A program made the translations under genes and the position numbers. From contig LT649644.1 of the NCBI GenBank assembly GCA_900128395.1, forward strand, positions 1 through 17,428: DNA of 17,428 nt, written 5' to 3'. Every line of letters begins with the position of its first letter. Position 1 is the stretch's first letter. Shown here in pieces: positions 7,133 through 17,103 of the stretch. This stretch comes from Stramenopiles sp. TOSAG23-2. Taxonomy: Eukaryota > Sar. The notes below the pieces were generated by a model. That model did not search any database. It saw only the letters and a list, made by a program, of their open reading frames with translations, and was not told where the DNA came from.

Positions 7133-9043
7133 ATGGCTACGGAAAAACAACCACTTGAGTTAAAATCAGTTATTGGTTTTGGTGGAAAAGTACCAAATGG
7201 ATTAATACAACATCCAGACGGTATTCATATGATTTATTCTTTAGGATCAACAGTTGTTGTAAAGAATACACAAATTAACAAACAAGCATTCTTAAAAGGC
7301 CATAGCCACGAAGTATCATGCTTAACACTTTCCCACGATGGCACTAAAATTGCATCTGGTCAAGTAACACATATGGGCTTTGTTGCTGATATTATTTTAT
7401 GGGACATGAACGTTGCTGCAGCTATGGCAGCTGGTGATGACGAAGGTAAATTAGGTGACGTTTTAATTAATCGTTTAGGACGCCACAAAGTTAAAGTACA
7501 AGACCTATCGTTCTCCCCAAGTGATCGTTTACTTGCAAGTTTAGGTGGACAAGACGACAACCAATTGATGATCTGGAGCGTAGAGTCTGGACGTGCACTT
7601 TGCGGAACAGCAGCAGCAAGTGATTCAAGTTGTTGCGTCCGTTATTTCAATAACGACGATAACAGGTTGATAACTGGAGGTAACTATAATTTAAGAGTAT
7701 GGGAGTGGAGCAAAGAAACTCGTAAATTAATCCCAACCGATGTTAGATTGCAATTGCAACGTGTGTTTAAAAGTATTGCTATTACAGATGATGATTCGTT
7801 AGCATATGTTGGCACCATGACCGGTGATTTGTTGGAAATTGATTTAAGACCAAAAATACCAAAATTTAACCGTGCAAGTAAAGAACGTTTCAGTCAAGGC
7901 ATTTTAAGCATTGTATTGCCAGAGAGAGGTGTTATCGTTGGATGTGGTTCAGGCACAATTGCTGCATTAGGATCAAAACGCTTAGGCACCGTTACTAAAA
8001 CGCAATTGATGGGAAAAGCTACTAGCCTTGCACCAGTTTACGTCGATGGTAAATTACAAGCACTTTACTGTGGTACAGCAAAAAGCAACATTTATTATTG
8101 TCCATGGAATATGATGAAACCAGTATTGGAACCACAACTACGTGCAACATGTCACTTTTCATCCATTCAAGACGTTGTTTTCCCACGTAATTACGCTCGC
8201 GTTTTCGTTACATGCGCAAACAATGACATACGCGTATGGCATGCCGCAGAAAGTCGCGAATTGTTGCGCATCCAAGTACCAAATTTGATGTGTAACTGTG
8301 TAACTATGTCACCAGATGGTTCGTTAATTTTAAGTGGATGGAGTGATGGCAAAGTACGTGCATTTTATCCAGAAAGTGGTGCATTGAAATTTGTTATTAA
8401 CGATGCTCATGCAGATGGTGTTACCGCTGTTGCATGCACTAATGACTGCACACGTGTTGTTACAGGAGGTGTTGATGGACGTGTACGTATGTGGGGTAGC
8501 CGTAATCAAGATATGATTGCATCATTGAAAGAACACAAAGCAACAGTAACATCAATCGTTATCCGTGATGGTGATGAGGAATGTGTCAGTGCTAGTGATG
8601 ATGGTTCATGCATGGTTTGGGATTTACGTAGATACACAAGAAATCAAGCAATGTTTGCATCCACTTTATTCCGTGGAATTATTTACCATCCTGATGAAAG
8701 TCAAATGTTAACATGTGGAAGTGACCGTAAATTATCGTATTGGGATGCATACGATGGCACTGCTATTCGTGTTATTGAAGGTAGTAATCAAGAAATTAAT
8801 ACAATTGATATTACTAAACCAGATGGTTTACATTTCGTATCTGGTGGTAATGACAAAACAGTTCGTGTATGGGATTATGATGATGGTATCTGCCATTTCG
8901 TTGGTGAAGGTCATAGTGGTAAGATTAACAAAGTTGCAATTGCACCAGGTAATGATACAGTTGTTTCCGTGGGTAGTGAAGGTGCAATTTTTATATGGGC
9001 GCTTGCAAAGCCGCCAGTTAATGAAGGTAAAAACGATGCATAA
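7133..9043 (+). CDS. CFAP52: Cilia- and flagella-associated protein 52 (WD40, WDR16)
   Basis: CFAP52 is a tandem WD40 protein inside axonemal doublet microtubules, needed for a stable, motile cilium. The 636-residue product is close to the human length of about 620. The family signatures run in order: VIGFGGKVPNGL and HMIYSLGSTVVV near the N-terminus, then ASGQVTHMGFVADIILWD, LIPTDV, the TCHFSSIQDVVFPRNYA region, CANNDIRVWHAAESRELLRI, a VINDAHADGVTAVA repeat, ASDDGSCMVWDLR, CGSDRKLSYWD, VSGGNDKTVRVWDYDDG and the final VSVGSEGAIFIWA. These form two beta-propellers. One loop after the second repeat (about AAMAAGDDEGKLGDV) is longer than in animals. ATG 7133 has an ideal context (A at -3, G at +4) and fits the family N-terminus. 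The frame is open further upstream (GTG at 7049, ATG at 7064 and 7070), but those extra residues are N/E/K-rich and not conserved. It is head to head with the PX/IQ gene and convergent with the giant coiled-coil gene. Confidence 0.96.
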   Translation: MATEKQPLELKSVIGFGGKVPNGLIQHPDGIHMIYSLGSTVVVKNTQINKQAFLKGHSHEVSCLTLSHDGTKIASGQVTHMGFVADIILWDMNVAAAMAAGDDEGKLGDVLINRLGRHKVKVQDLSFSPSDRLLASLGGQDDNQLMIWSVESGRALCGTAAASDSSCCVRYFNNDDNRLITGGNYNLRVWEWSKETRKLIPTDVRLQLQRVFKSIAITDDDSLAYVGTMTGDLLEIDLRPKIPKFNRASKERFSQGILSIVLPERGVIVGCGSGTIAALGSKRLGTVTKTQLMGKATSLAPVYVDGKLQALYCGTAKSNIYYCPWNMMKPVLEPQLRATCHFSSIQDVVFPRNYARVFVTCANNDIRVWHAAESRELLRIQVPNLMCNCVTMSPDGSLILSGWSDGKVRAFYPESGALKFVINDAHADGVTAVACTNDCTRVVTGGVDGRVRMWGSRNQDMIASLKEHKATVTSIVIRDGDEECVSASDDGSCMVWDLRRYTRNQAMFASTLFRGIIYHPDESQMLTCGSDRKLSYWDAYDGTAIRVIEGSNQEINTIDITKPDGLHFVSGGNDKTVRVWDYDDGICHFVGEGHSGKINKVAIAPGNDTVVSVGSEGAIFIWALAKPPVNEGKNDA

Positions 9044-9606
9044 TTTATTTTACGTACATATATATAAAAGAAGAGAAAAGACAGATAAAATAATAAAAAA
9101 AAAATAGTGAATGTATACTTTGAATATAGAAAAAAAACGGAGAAAAATAAAACACAAGTGTTTTTTTGTGTGGTAGTGTGTATACTATCACCAAAAAAAT
9201 ATGAGATACACGCACAAAATATAGATATTTGATATATTTTTATTTTTAAATACAAGTATTTTGGTTTAAATAATATTTATATAAATACAAAAGATATAAA
9301 AACAAGTTACACATATATACATATATATAATTTAGTTTACGAGAAGTATAATATCATAAGAGAGGAGAAATATTAAAAAATATTAAAATCAAATATTAAA
9401 GATTTTTTTGTGTTTTTATTCGCGTAAAAATTTAAAAAAATGTACGAAGCCGTATTTTATGCATACGCATATATATATATTTGAGTTATCATATTATAAT
9501 ATACGTCGTATGATACATACGAAGATCGTACGTTTGTAATTGTCATTAATTTCAAATACGAAGCGTGTGTTTTTAAAATTATTTTTTAACCACCCTTACA
9601 AACACT
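9044..9606. other. Convergent intergenic region, CFAP52 / giant coiled-coil gene
   Basis: No gene is supported. AATAAA words at 9092-9097 and 9146-9151 are candidate polyadenylation signals for CFAP52, and TTTATT at 9415-9420 (AATAAA on the minus strand) is one for the giant gene. Three copies of TACGAAG lie at 9443-9449, 9518-9524 and 9557-9563. The middle copy is part of a small inverted repeat at 9518-9530 (arms TACGA/TCGTA, loop AGA). The rest is TA-rich. Confidence 0.55.
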
Positions 9607-12600
9607 CTAACTCACATCTTCCATTACATCATTATTCTCCTTATTGCCACTTTTACTAGTAATAGTTCCAACACGTTGATCAAGCATAACTCTAACATCT
9701 TGCATTTGATCTTTTAATGCTCTTTTCATCGACGCTAGTGTCATCATGCGACTACGTTCACGTTGTTCCATCAAACGCAATTGACGTTCTGCTTCTTTCA
9801 ACTCCTCACTTTTCTCATTTCCTAAATTGACTTTTTGTTCAATCTCCTCACCAAGCATTTTCTCCAAACGTTGAATGAATGCACGACTTTCCGTTATTTC
9901 ATCTACTAGACGACGAAATTCTGTACGTACTCCACTACAAAAATCTTGTGTAGCACGCTTTGTAATTGCCATTATATTATCAAATCGTTTAGTCGTTGCA
10001 TTTGTGTCAATCTGTGCGTTGGCATTTGCATTGCTTTGTATACGCGATCCTTGAAATTGAGAAGTTGCAAGTTTTAACTTTTCACAGACTAAATTCAACG
10101 TAACAGGTGAGTTATCATTATTTTCAGTAGGAACAAGAGCCATATTGTTAGGATCAACATTGCTATTATGATTATTGACATCATTCTCTGCCCACCATGG
10201 ACGTGTATACTCTACATCACCAATTTCACTAATCACTTCACCTTCGTATTTCATTACTTCTCTTGCATTCGATTCTAACATTTCAAGCATGTTTTCAGCT
10301 ATATTTTCCACATACATAGACATTCCTTCAACGGTTGAAGAATCAAATTCAGACATATCACTAAATTTTAATTCTTCACCTTTTACTGTTGTTGTTGCAA
10401 GCTCTTCTTCCCTCAATGCATATTGTGATTCTTCTCGTGGAGGAGGTTGATTTTCTAAAATAACAGCAGATTCTTCAATGACTTCCAGCGTTTCAGTCAG
10501 TTGCAAATCATTCATGATTTGATCAAACAAATCATTCACAGATGGTATATTCATCGGCTCAATATCTTTGTAATCTTCTTCTTCAATGTTAAATAAATCA
10601 TCTTCGTTTTCAATATTTGTTTTTGCCGCATCATCATCAACAATTTCATCATCTTTAACCACATCATATTCATTATTATCTAAAGTAATATTTTCAACAA
10701 CCATTTCCTCTACTACCGTCAACGTTTCTACAGTTTCTTCTACTACTGTCAACATTTCTACAGTATCTTTTGCATCAGCACTATTTTCTATTAGATCATC
10801 CAATTCTATGTTTTCATAGACATCTGGATTTACATCTTTATCTAATGGAATATTATCTTCTTGAAGAATTTCGTCTAAAGAATCTCTTCTAGCGACTACG
10901 GTATTACTATCAGCAATAGAATTTTCATTTGGAGGAGGCAATACTTCAGTTGAAAGTAAAGATATTTCCTCACTCTCCTTCTCTTCTTCTTCCTTCTCAA
11001 CTTCATTTTTGTATAACAAATCTTGAGGATCACTTGATTTTAACAACGTTTTCGCAGCAATTCTCGAAAGACGATTTTCTTTACAGAATTTTTTCATACT
11101 TTTCGGTATATTTCCACTCTTATTATATTTCTTTTTCCATTTTGATATGTTTTTCGTTATTTTGCTTTTCAATGCTTCCGATAATTGGAGTAACTTTTCT
11201 TTTTCAATTTCTTTTCTTGTTTTAGGACTAACTATCACTTTCTCTTTTGCAACTGTTTTGGTTGATGAGGACAATTCCACGTTATTAGAAGATTCATCAA
11301 TAGTATTATCATTTAATGAGACATTGCTTTCATCCAACGTTTCATCAATTGTTTTATCTTCAGCTTGGACTTCGTCCTCTTTTCCAGTTGCATCAATTTC
11401 TTCTTCTTCCTTTTGCACTTCTTCCACATTCGCATCATTTTCTTCTTCTTCTTCCTTTTGCACTTCTTCCACATTCGCATCATTTTCTTCTTCTTCTTCC
11501 TTTTGCACTTCTTCTTCCTCCTCGTCCCCCTCCATAACTTCGTCGAGATTTGTTGCTTTTACCACAGCAGAAGGATTAAAGACAGCTGGCGTACTTCCAC
11601 CGCTACTAGTAATTCCTCTTGGTGAATTTGGCATGAATAAACCTACAGGCGTTGAACTACTTGGCGTCGGCGATTGCATAGGTGGCATATTCATCATCAT
11701 CATACTACCAGAACCTGGAGGCTGGGACAACGTGATTGGTTCAACAGGTGTTTCATTTCCTTCATCTACACTATTCACAAAAGCATTGACATACCTTGAA
11801 GATAAACGCCCCCGAGCAAAGCTAGCACGAGCCGATGTTGCGGGTGGACCCATTGGAGTCTCATTACCAGCCTCTTTGTTATCATTATTTGGAGAACTTC
11901 CTAATTCTGTATTCAACGTTCCGGTAGGAGGTGGTGCATCACTTGCAGTTTCAACAACTTTGTCTTCTTCTCCTCGTACCACCCATCGTTTTAAGTCTTT
12001 ATTATAATAAAAGTCATTATCTGATCCCATTGTTGCAACTGTGCCTTCTCCTCCCAAACTTGGAACGAGCGCTTTTGCGACTGGAGTGACTATATTACGG
12101 ACAAACCAATTAGGAGAGTTGACAGAATCAATTTTTTGACTTTTCTGCACATCCTCCACAACACGAGCAGCAGCCGCACGAAGTTTTTCATCTACATTTT
12201 GTTTCTTCGAATTAGAATTATCTTTACTCTCTAATTGAACAGCACCGCTAAATGAATTCGAGCGAGAACTTGCACGACTAGTAGCTCTACTGGATTGCGG
12301 GGAGCCTTTCGGTGTCCAATCAACTTCAAATTCAACTAAAGATTTATTCATTGGACTCTTTCTTGATGATATTGGTTCTTTATCTGCATCAAATTCATCT
12401 TCTTCAACATGTTTATCAACTACATCGTCATAAATTTCATCTAATTGTATCTCACCATCTTTACTATCCTCAGTTTCACCGATTCCCACACTTCCTACAC
12501 CACCAATTACAGTATTTAAGCTAGCATATATTTCTTCTGCATGGTGAGGGGATGGTGATGGTGGTGGTGGGCGTGGCAATGGTGGAGTAACACTATGTGG

Positions 12601-15207
12601 TGTTTTTGATGATTCTACATTTTGCGCATTTACCACAGCGGATGTATCTAAAGAGCCAGATACATTTACATCTGCAATATCCGCATCTCCAGTTTGCAAT
12701 AGTTGCACATTCTCCTGACCCATAGAACCAGAAATATCCATTCCTGAATTGTCAGGGCAAAATACATTACCATTGTCAAAGTCTTCGGAATTACTCAAAT
12801 CTAATTTTTGAACGACAATACCCTTTGACGTATATACCACACTATCATTACTATCTGTTGGGGAAACAATTTTGCTGCTATTGTAAACATCATTTATTGA
12901 TGGTGGAATTATTTCAATTTTTCCAGGAATATCGTTAAAATCTTTTAAATCATTCAAAGATATATTGGAGTCATTCATCGAATCATTGTTACGATCTTTA
13001 CGAAGGGTTTCATTTTCAGCTTTTATTTTTTCTAACCGTTCCCTATATTTTTGAATAGATTTAGAATGTGACATGTTCAACCGTGAAATTCTTTGATTTA
13101 AAACCATACGCTCGCAAGTCTCTTCGGCTAATTTTTTTGCTAGATCCACTACTTTGCTCTTCATATTTTGCGCTGCTGTCCGCACTTGAACAGGTGTAAC
13201 AATGTTATTAGAATTATTTTCACCTTCCTCTCCATTTAACAACATTAACTTCCGAGGTGTTTCCTCGTTAAGGCCATCCATTTCTGTAAGTAGTGGTGGT
13301 GGCGGCAGTGGAGAGACTATTGCTGATGGTGGAGGTGGAGGAGGGTGTGATTGAACGAAGCTTTTTTCTTCTTTCTCTTCCTCTGTAGCTGTTAATACAT
13401 TTTCATATTGTTTTTGTAATTTTTCATTATCTTGTAAAGCTTCTCGAAGCGCATCTTGTAAGTCACTTTTTTTCGCTTTTTCTTGATCGATTTGTTTTGT
13501 AACTTTCAAAATTAAATCACTATATTCCTCTCTAATGGCTTGTCCTGCCACTTTGATTTCCGTCTTCATTTTATTATCAAAATGAACCCTTTGTGCTACA
13601 ATTTCTTCGTTCTTCTTTTGAATTTCTTGTTCCTTTGATTTTAACAGCTCATGCAACTGACCTGTTTTCATAACCAAGTCGCTAATCATTTGATTTAACT
13701 TTTCCTTTTCTTTAAACATAATTTCGCTTAATTCAGTTTCCCTTTTTTCAAACTTTTCTTGAACTTTGTTCAGTTGGGCTTCCAACACTTTGGCCTGTCG
13801 AGCATGATCTTTTGATTCAATTTTTACATCCTCCATCTCATCTGTTGATAAAGCTTTTAATTGGTCTATTTCTAGCGCAAATTTCACTTTTGTATTGTCG
13901 ATTTCACTGTCTTTCTTTCTTAAGCTCTCTTGTAGGTCAAGCATGGTTTGTACTAAATTATCCTTTTCTTTACTAATATTCAAATATGCTTGGTTTTTAC
14001 CTTTTAAGCTTTCTTCCAAGTCGAACGTTCGCGTTTTGAAATGACTGATTTCTTCCATTGTACGATTGATTTCCGTATCTTTAGTATGTATAATGGCATT
14101 TAAATCTCTTATTTTGTTCATTTCCATAGATAACGTTTGCTGCTTGTCTTCTATTGCACTGTTCAATTGGTTTCCAGCAGCTTCTAATTGCACTTGTAAT
14201 TCTTGTACACGATTATAATAAGTATTTCGTTCCACTTCGACTTGAGAGTATTGTTGTGAACCACGATTAAGTGTAGCCGTTAGTTCTTCCAATCTACGTT
14301 CTAAAGATTCAATTGTTTGCTTTTGATTGTTTGTTAAATTATTCAATTCGTTTAAAGACGTTTTAGCATTATTAGATTCTGCTGTTAATACCTGCAAACG
14401 CTCTTTTTGTGCTTCATTGGTTCTTTGAAGTTCTTCTCTTTCTACATTGAAATTTCGTTGATTGTTTTCATGCAATTCTTGAAGTTGTTGAGATCTTGAT
14501 GCAAAATTATTTCGTTCCTGTTGCAACATATAATTTAATTCTTGATTTTGCTTTTCCAAACCGGTTACTTTACTTTCAAATTGTTGATGTTGTCCTGTAT
14601 GATTATGTAATTGTAAGTTAAAATTTTTGCGTTCCTCCTCAATAAATGCTTTTAAATCTTGATTTTCTTTCTGCAAATGCTCTATTTTACCCTGGAATTC
14701 TGCTTGCGATTTTGCCCCTTGTTCTTCAATAATTTTTGAAAATTTATTTCGTTCTTGTTGAAGGCTTCCATTTAGTTCATGATTTTGTTTTTGTAGTTTT
14801 TCAATTTCTTGTAACATTGCGTTTTTTCCCATTTCCAATGATTGAATTTCCCCAGTCTTTGTCTCCAATTGATTCTTGAGTTGAGTCATGGAAGAATTCG
14901 AATTCTGTTGTGACTCACGAATTTGATTTGTTTCGTCTTGATGTTGTTGTTGTAATTGAGCTACATATGCTTGCCATTGTTCACCTTGCTCATTCATAGC
15001 ATGTTGCATTTGTTGTATTGCATTAGATTGTTCAGCATTAGATGCTGTTAGTTCTTGTTCATGCTGTTTGTAACTTTCATTACCTTGTTGCAAAGATTTA
15101 ATTTCTTCATTTAAACGCAATAATTTATCATTCATTTCTTTTTCAAAAGCTTCCATTTTTGCTCGTTCTATCGATATTACCTTTTGAATTTCTTCTTGTT
15201 GTTGTTG

Positions 15208-15240
<33 letters not shown>

Positions 15241-15592
15241 TTGTATTGCAGTTGATTCTTGTAATTTGATGGAATATAGGTCAATTTCCTTCTTTAAACG
15301 TTGTAGCTCTGTATTCTTTTCTTCATTTTCTACCTTTGTAGAAGCTAACTGCTTTCGCGTTTTTGATGCAGCTGTTGTTAATTCAGCATTTCTAGATTCC
15401 ATAGCTAAAAGATCATTTGCATATTTTTGATTTTCTTCTTCTAATTGACGTTTTATATTCGACAGTTCCGTATAATTAGCTTCGCTCGTTTGTTTTTCAT
15501 TTTGTAATATTTGTTTTTGATGATCGCATTCTACTTGTAATTTAGACAATTCTGCTCTTAATTTTTGCACTTCTTCTTCCTGTTGAAGAGAC

Positions 15593-15626
<34 letters not shown>

Positions 15627-17103
15627 TGGACGATGCTTGTTGATTATTGATGTTGGATGAAGGAGCAACCGAATCAAACAATGATGAGACACCTTGTTGA
15701 ATATTTGTTGGTGCTGAATCAAAAAATGAAAATGCATTTTGCTCTTGCTTCGATTGTTGAGTTACTACTTGTTGCGTGCCTTGTAATTTTTGTTGTTCTA
15801 ACTGCTCTTCTACTTTTAAAAGCTGCTCACTTAAATCATTACGTTCACGACTCAATTTACCATTTTCATCAACCATTTCCAAGAAATCTGATTCCATTGC
15901 ACTATATGCATTACTTGCCTCAACTTGTTGTTCTTCATTTGCCTTTTGCAATTCTTGGATTTGTTTGTTACTACTGGCAACCTCATTTTTTAACTTTAAT
16001 TCAGTATCCATCAGTACACTTATTTGCTGTTCCATATCTTGGATTTGCTTAACAAAGACTTCGTTGTTGTTGTTGTTATTATTATTATTACCACTGCTGT
16101 TATTATTTTTATTTTGATTAATAGTAGTTTCTAATGCAATAATTTTATTATTTAATGACGATTTTTCATTTTCCATTAGAGTTATTTTATTTTGAAACTC
16201 ATTTTCTTGATTTTGTAAACGAGACACTTCATTTTGTACTTCTGTAATACGAGCATTAAATTGTTCACGTTCTGCTTGTAACGTATGATACTGTTGCGTT
16301 GCTTGTTCTTGTAAAGTATTATATGCTGTATTTCCAGCTTGTATATTATTATTTGCAGTTGTTAATTCTTTTTCCATTGCTTGAAATTTTAATTTTTCAT
16401 TTTCTAAATTATTATTAGACTCATTTAAATAGTTTTTCAATTGAAGCATCTCATCTTCTATCTTCTTTCTACTTGAAGTGGCTTCTAAAAGTTGATCTTG
16501 CAATTTTTTATTGTCTTCAATTAAATTATTATTAGTCTTAGTAATTTCACTATTATTGTTATCAACGTTGTTTTTTAATTGAATAATTTCTTCCTGCATT
16601 TTCTTGTTATTTGTTGCAGCTTCCATAAGTTGTTCTTGTAAATTTGTATTATCCAAATTTAATTTATCATTGTTATTCTGATGATCAACGTTCATCGTTT
16701 CAATATTGTTTTTTAATTGAATTATTTCATTTTGCATTTTTTTATTATTGGATGAAGCTTCCATAAGTTGATCTTGTAATTTTTTATTATCTCGTTGTAA
16801 TATAAAACTTTTATCATCATTATTAACGTTGATATTATTATTAGTTGTTTCTTCGTTTCCGGAATTATTGTTATTTTGAGATTGTTGTTGTCTTATTAAG
16901 CGTTCTTTATCCGCTTTTAACGTTTCAATCTCTATATTTCGAACATGCACTAAATTTCTAGAATCTTCTTCAGCTAGTTTCAATCCTGTAATAGTTGCAT
17001 GCAATTGTGCATTTGTTACTTTTAATATATTGACACGGTCAGCATGTTTTTTTTTAATACTTTCCAAATGTTTATTTAATGTTTGTAAATCAATACTTGC
17101 CAT
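9607..17103 (-). CDS. Giant coiled-coil protein with Sec16-like central motifs
   Basis: The protein has 2498 residues from an ATG in good context (A at -3, G at +4), with no visible intron. Residues 1 to about 1240 are almost all coiled coil, broken by poly-Asn tracts, with a 46-residue repeat (three copies, about 105-235) and a 39-40-residue repeat (about 765-880). Pro-rich segments follow at about 1252-1272 and 1505-1520. At 1666-1708 W..R..VTPVAKA leads to FYYNKDLKRWV (1698-1708), and ARGRLSSRYVNAF (1763-1775) follows. Both resemble the C-terminal tail of Sec16, the ER-exit-site scaffold for COPII coats. A Met/Pro/Ser-rich part and 15-residue acidic repeats (about 1862-1899) come next. Then come a Lys-rich block (about 1955-2031), long acidic segments, and a C-terminal coiled coil (about 2365-2480). 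I see no Sec16 central domain, GRIP domain or transmembrane segment. A golgin or ER-exit-site scaffold role is inferred; other large coiled-coil proteins (centrosomal, basal body) are not excluded. Confidence 0.85.
10704..10763 (-). repeat. 30-base tandem duplication in the giant gene
   Basis: Two adjacent 30-base units, 10704-10733 and 10734-10763, differ at only three positions. They encode LTVVEETVET-like decapeptides in the acidic C-terminal part. It is a recent in-frame expansion. Confidence 0.85.
11409..11520 (-). repeat. 45-base tandem repeat coding EEVQKEEEEENDANV, about 2.5 copies
   Basis: Units start at 11409, 11454 and 11499 on the + strand. The first two are nearly identical over 45 bases. 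The coded 15-residue unit is strongly acidic. It lies just after the Sec16-like and Met/Pro-rich region. It also creates a long antisense open frame that is not a gene. Confidence 0.9.
11746..12111 (-). other. Region encoding Sec16 C-terminal-like motifs
   Basis: This stretch encodes residues of about 1665-1786 of the giant protein. It begins with PNWFVRNIVTPVAKALV and reaches MGSDNDFYYNKDLKRWVVRG. A PPPTGT and GPPATSARASFARGR stretch follows, then SSRYVNAF. From memory of the family, Sec16 tails in plants and other eukaryotes carry a short lead with a Trp, then an F-Y-Y-D-x-x-L-K-R-W-V box, then a Pro-rich linker and an A-R-G-R/R-Y-V-D-x-F/N box. The order, spacing and key aromatic and basic residues agree. 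The match is by eye only. Confidence 0.5.
14470..14805 (-). repeat. Diverged 39-40-residue coiled-coil repeat, three copies
   Basis: Three units start with L(Q/E)K(Q/E)N(H/Q)(E/D)L and carry (Q/E)(Q/E)ER(N/K)(K/N)F about ten residues later. They are spaced 40 and 39 residues apart within the N-terminal rod. The copies are diverged at DNA level, so this is older than the tandem repeats elsewhere in the gene. Confidence 0.7.
16430..16800 (-). repeat. 138-base (46-residue) repeat, three copies, in the rod
   Basis: Matching points occur at 16761, 16623 and 16485, exactly 138 bases apart. Each copy encodes a variant of NKKLQDQLMEASSNNKKMQN followed by EIIQLKNN. The exact 46-residue period, not a multiple of seven, is notable in a coiled coil because each repeat shifts the heptad register unless a stutter compensates. 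Confidence 0.85.

Noticed and set aside
8715-9107. 130-codon + frame overlapping the end of CFAP52
   Set aside because: It is an out-of-frame shadow of the conserved WD40 sequence.
11147-12007. 286-codon open frame on the + strand inside the giant gene
   Set aside because: It is the antisense of acidic repeats and Ser-rich codons (GAA/GAT read as TTC/ATC), so the protein is only Ser/Phe runs. The minus-strand frame has domain-like content and is continuous over 7.5 kb.
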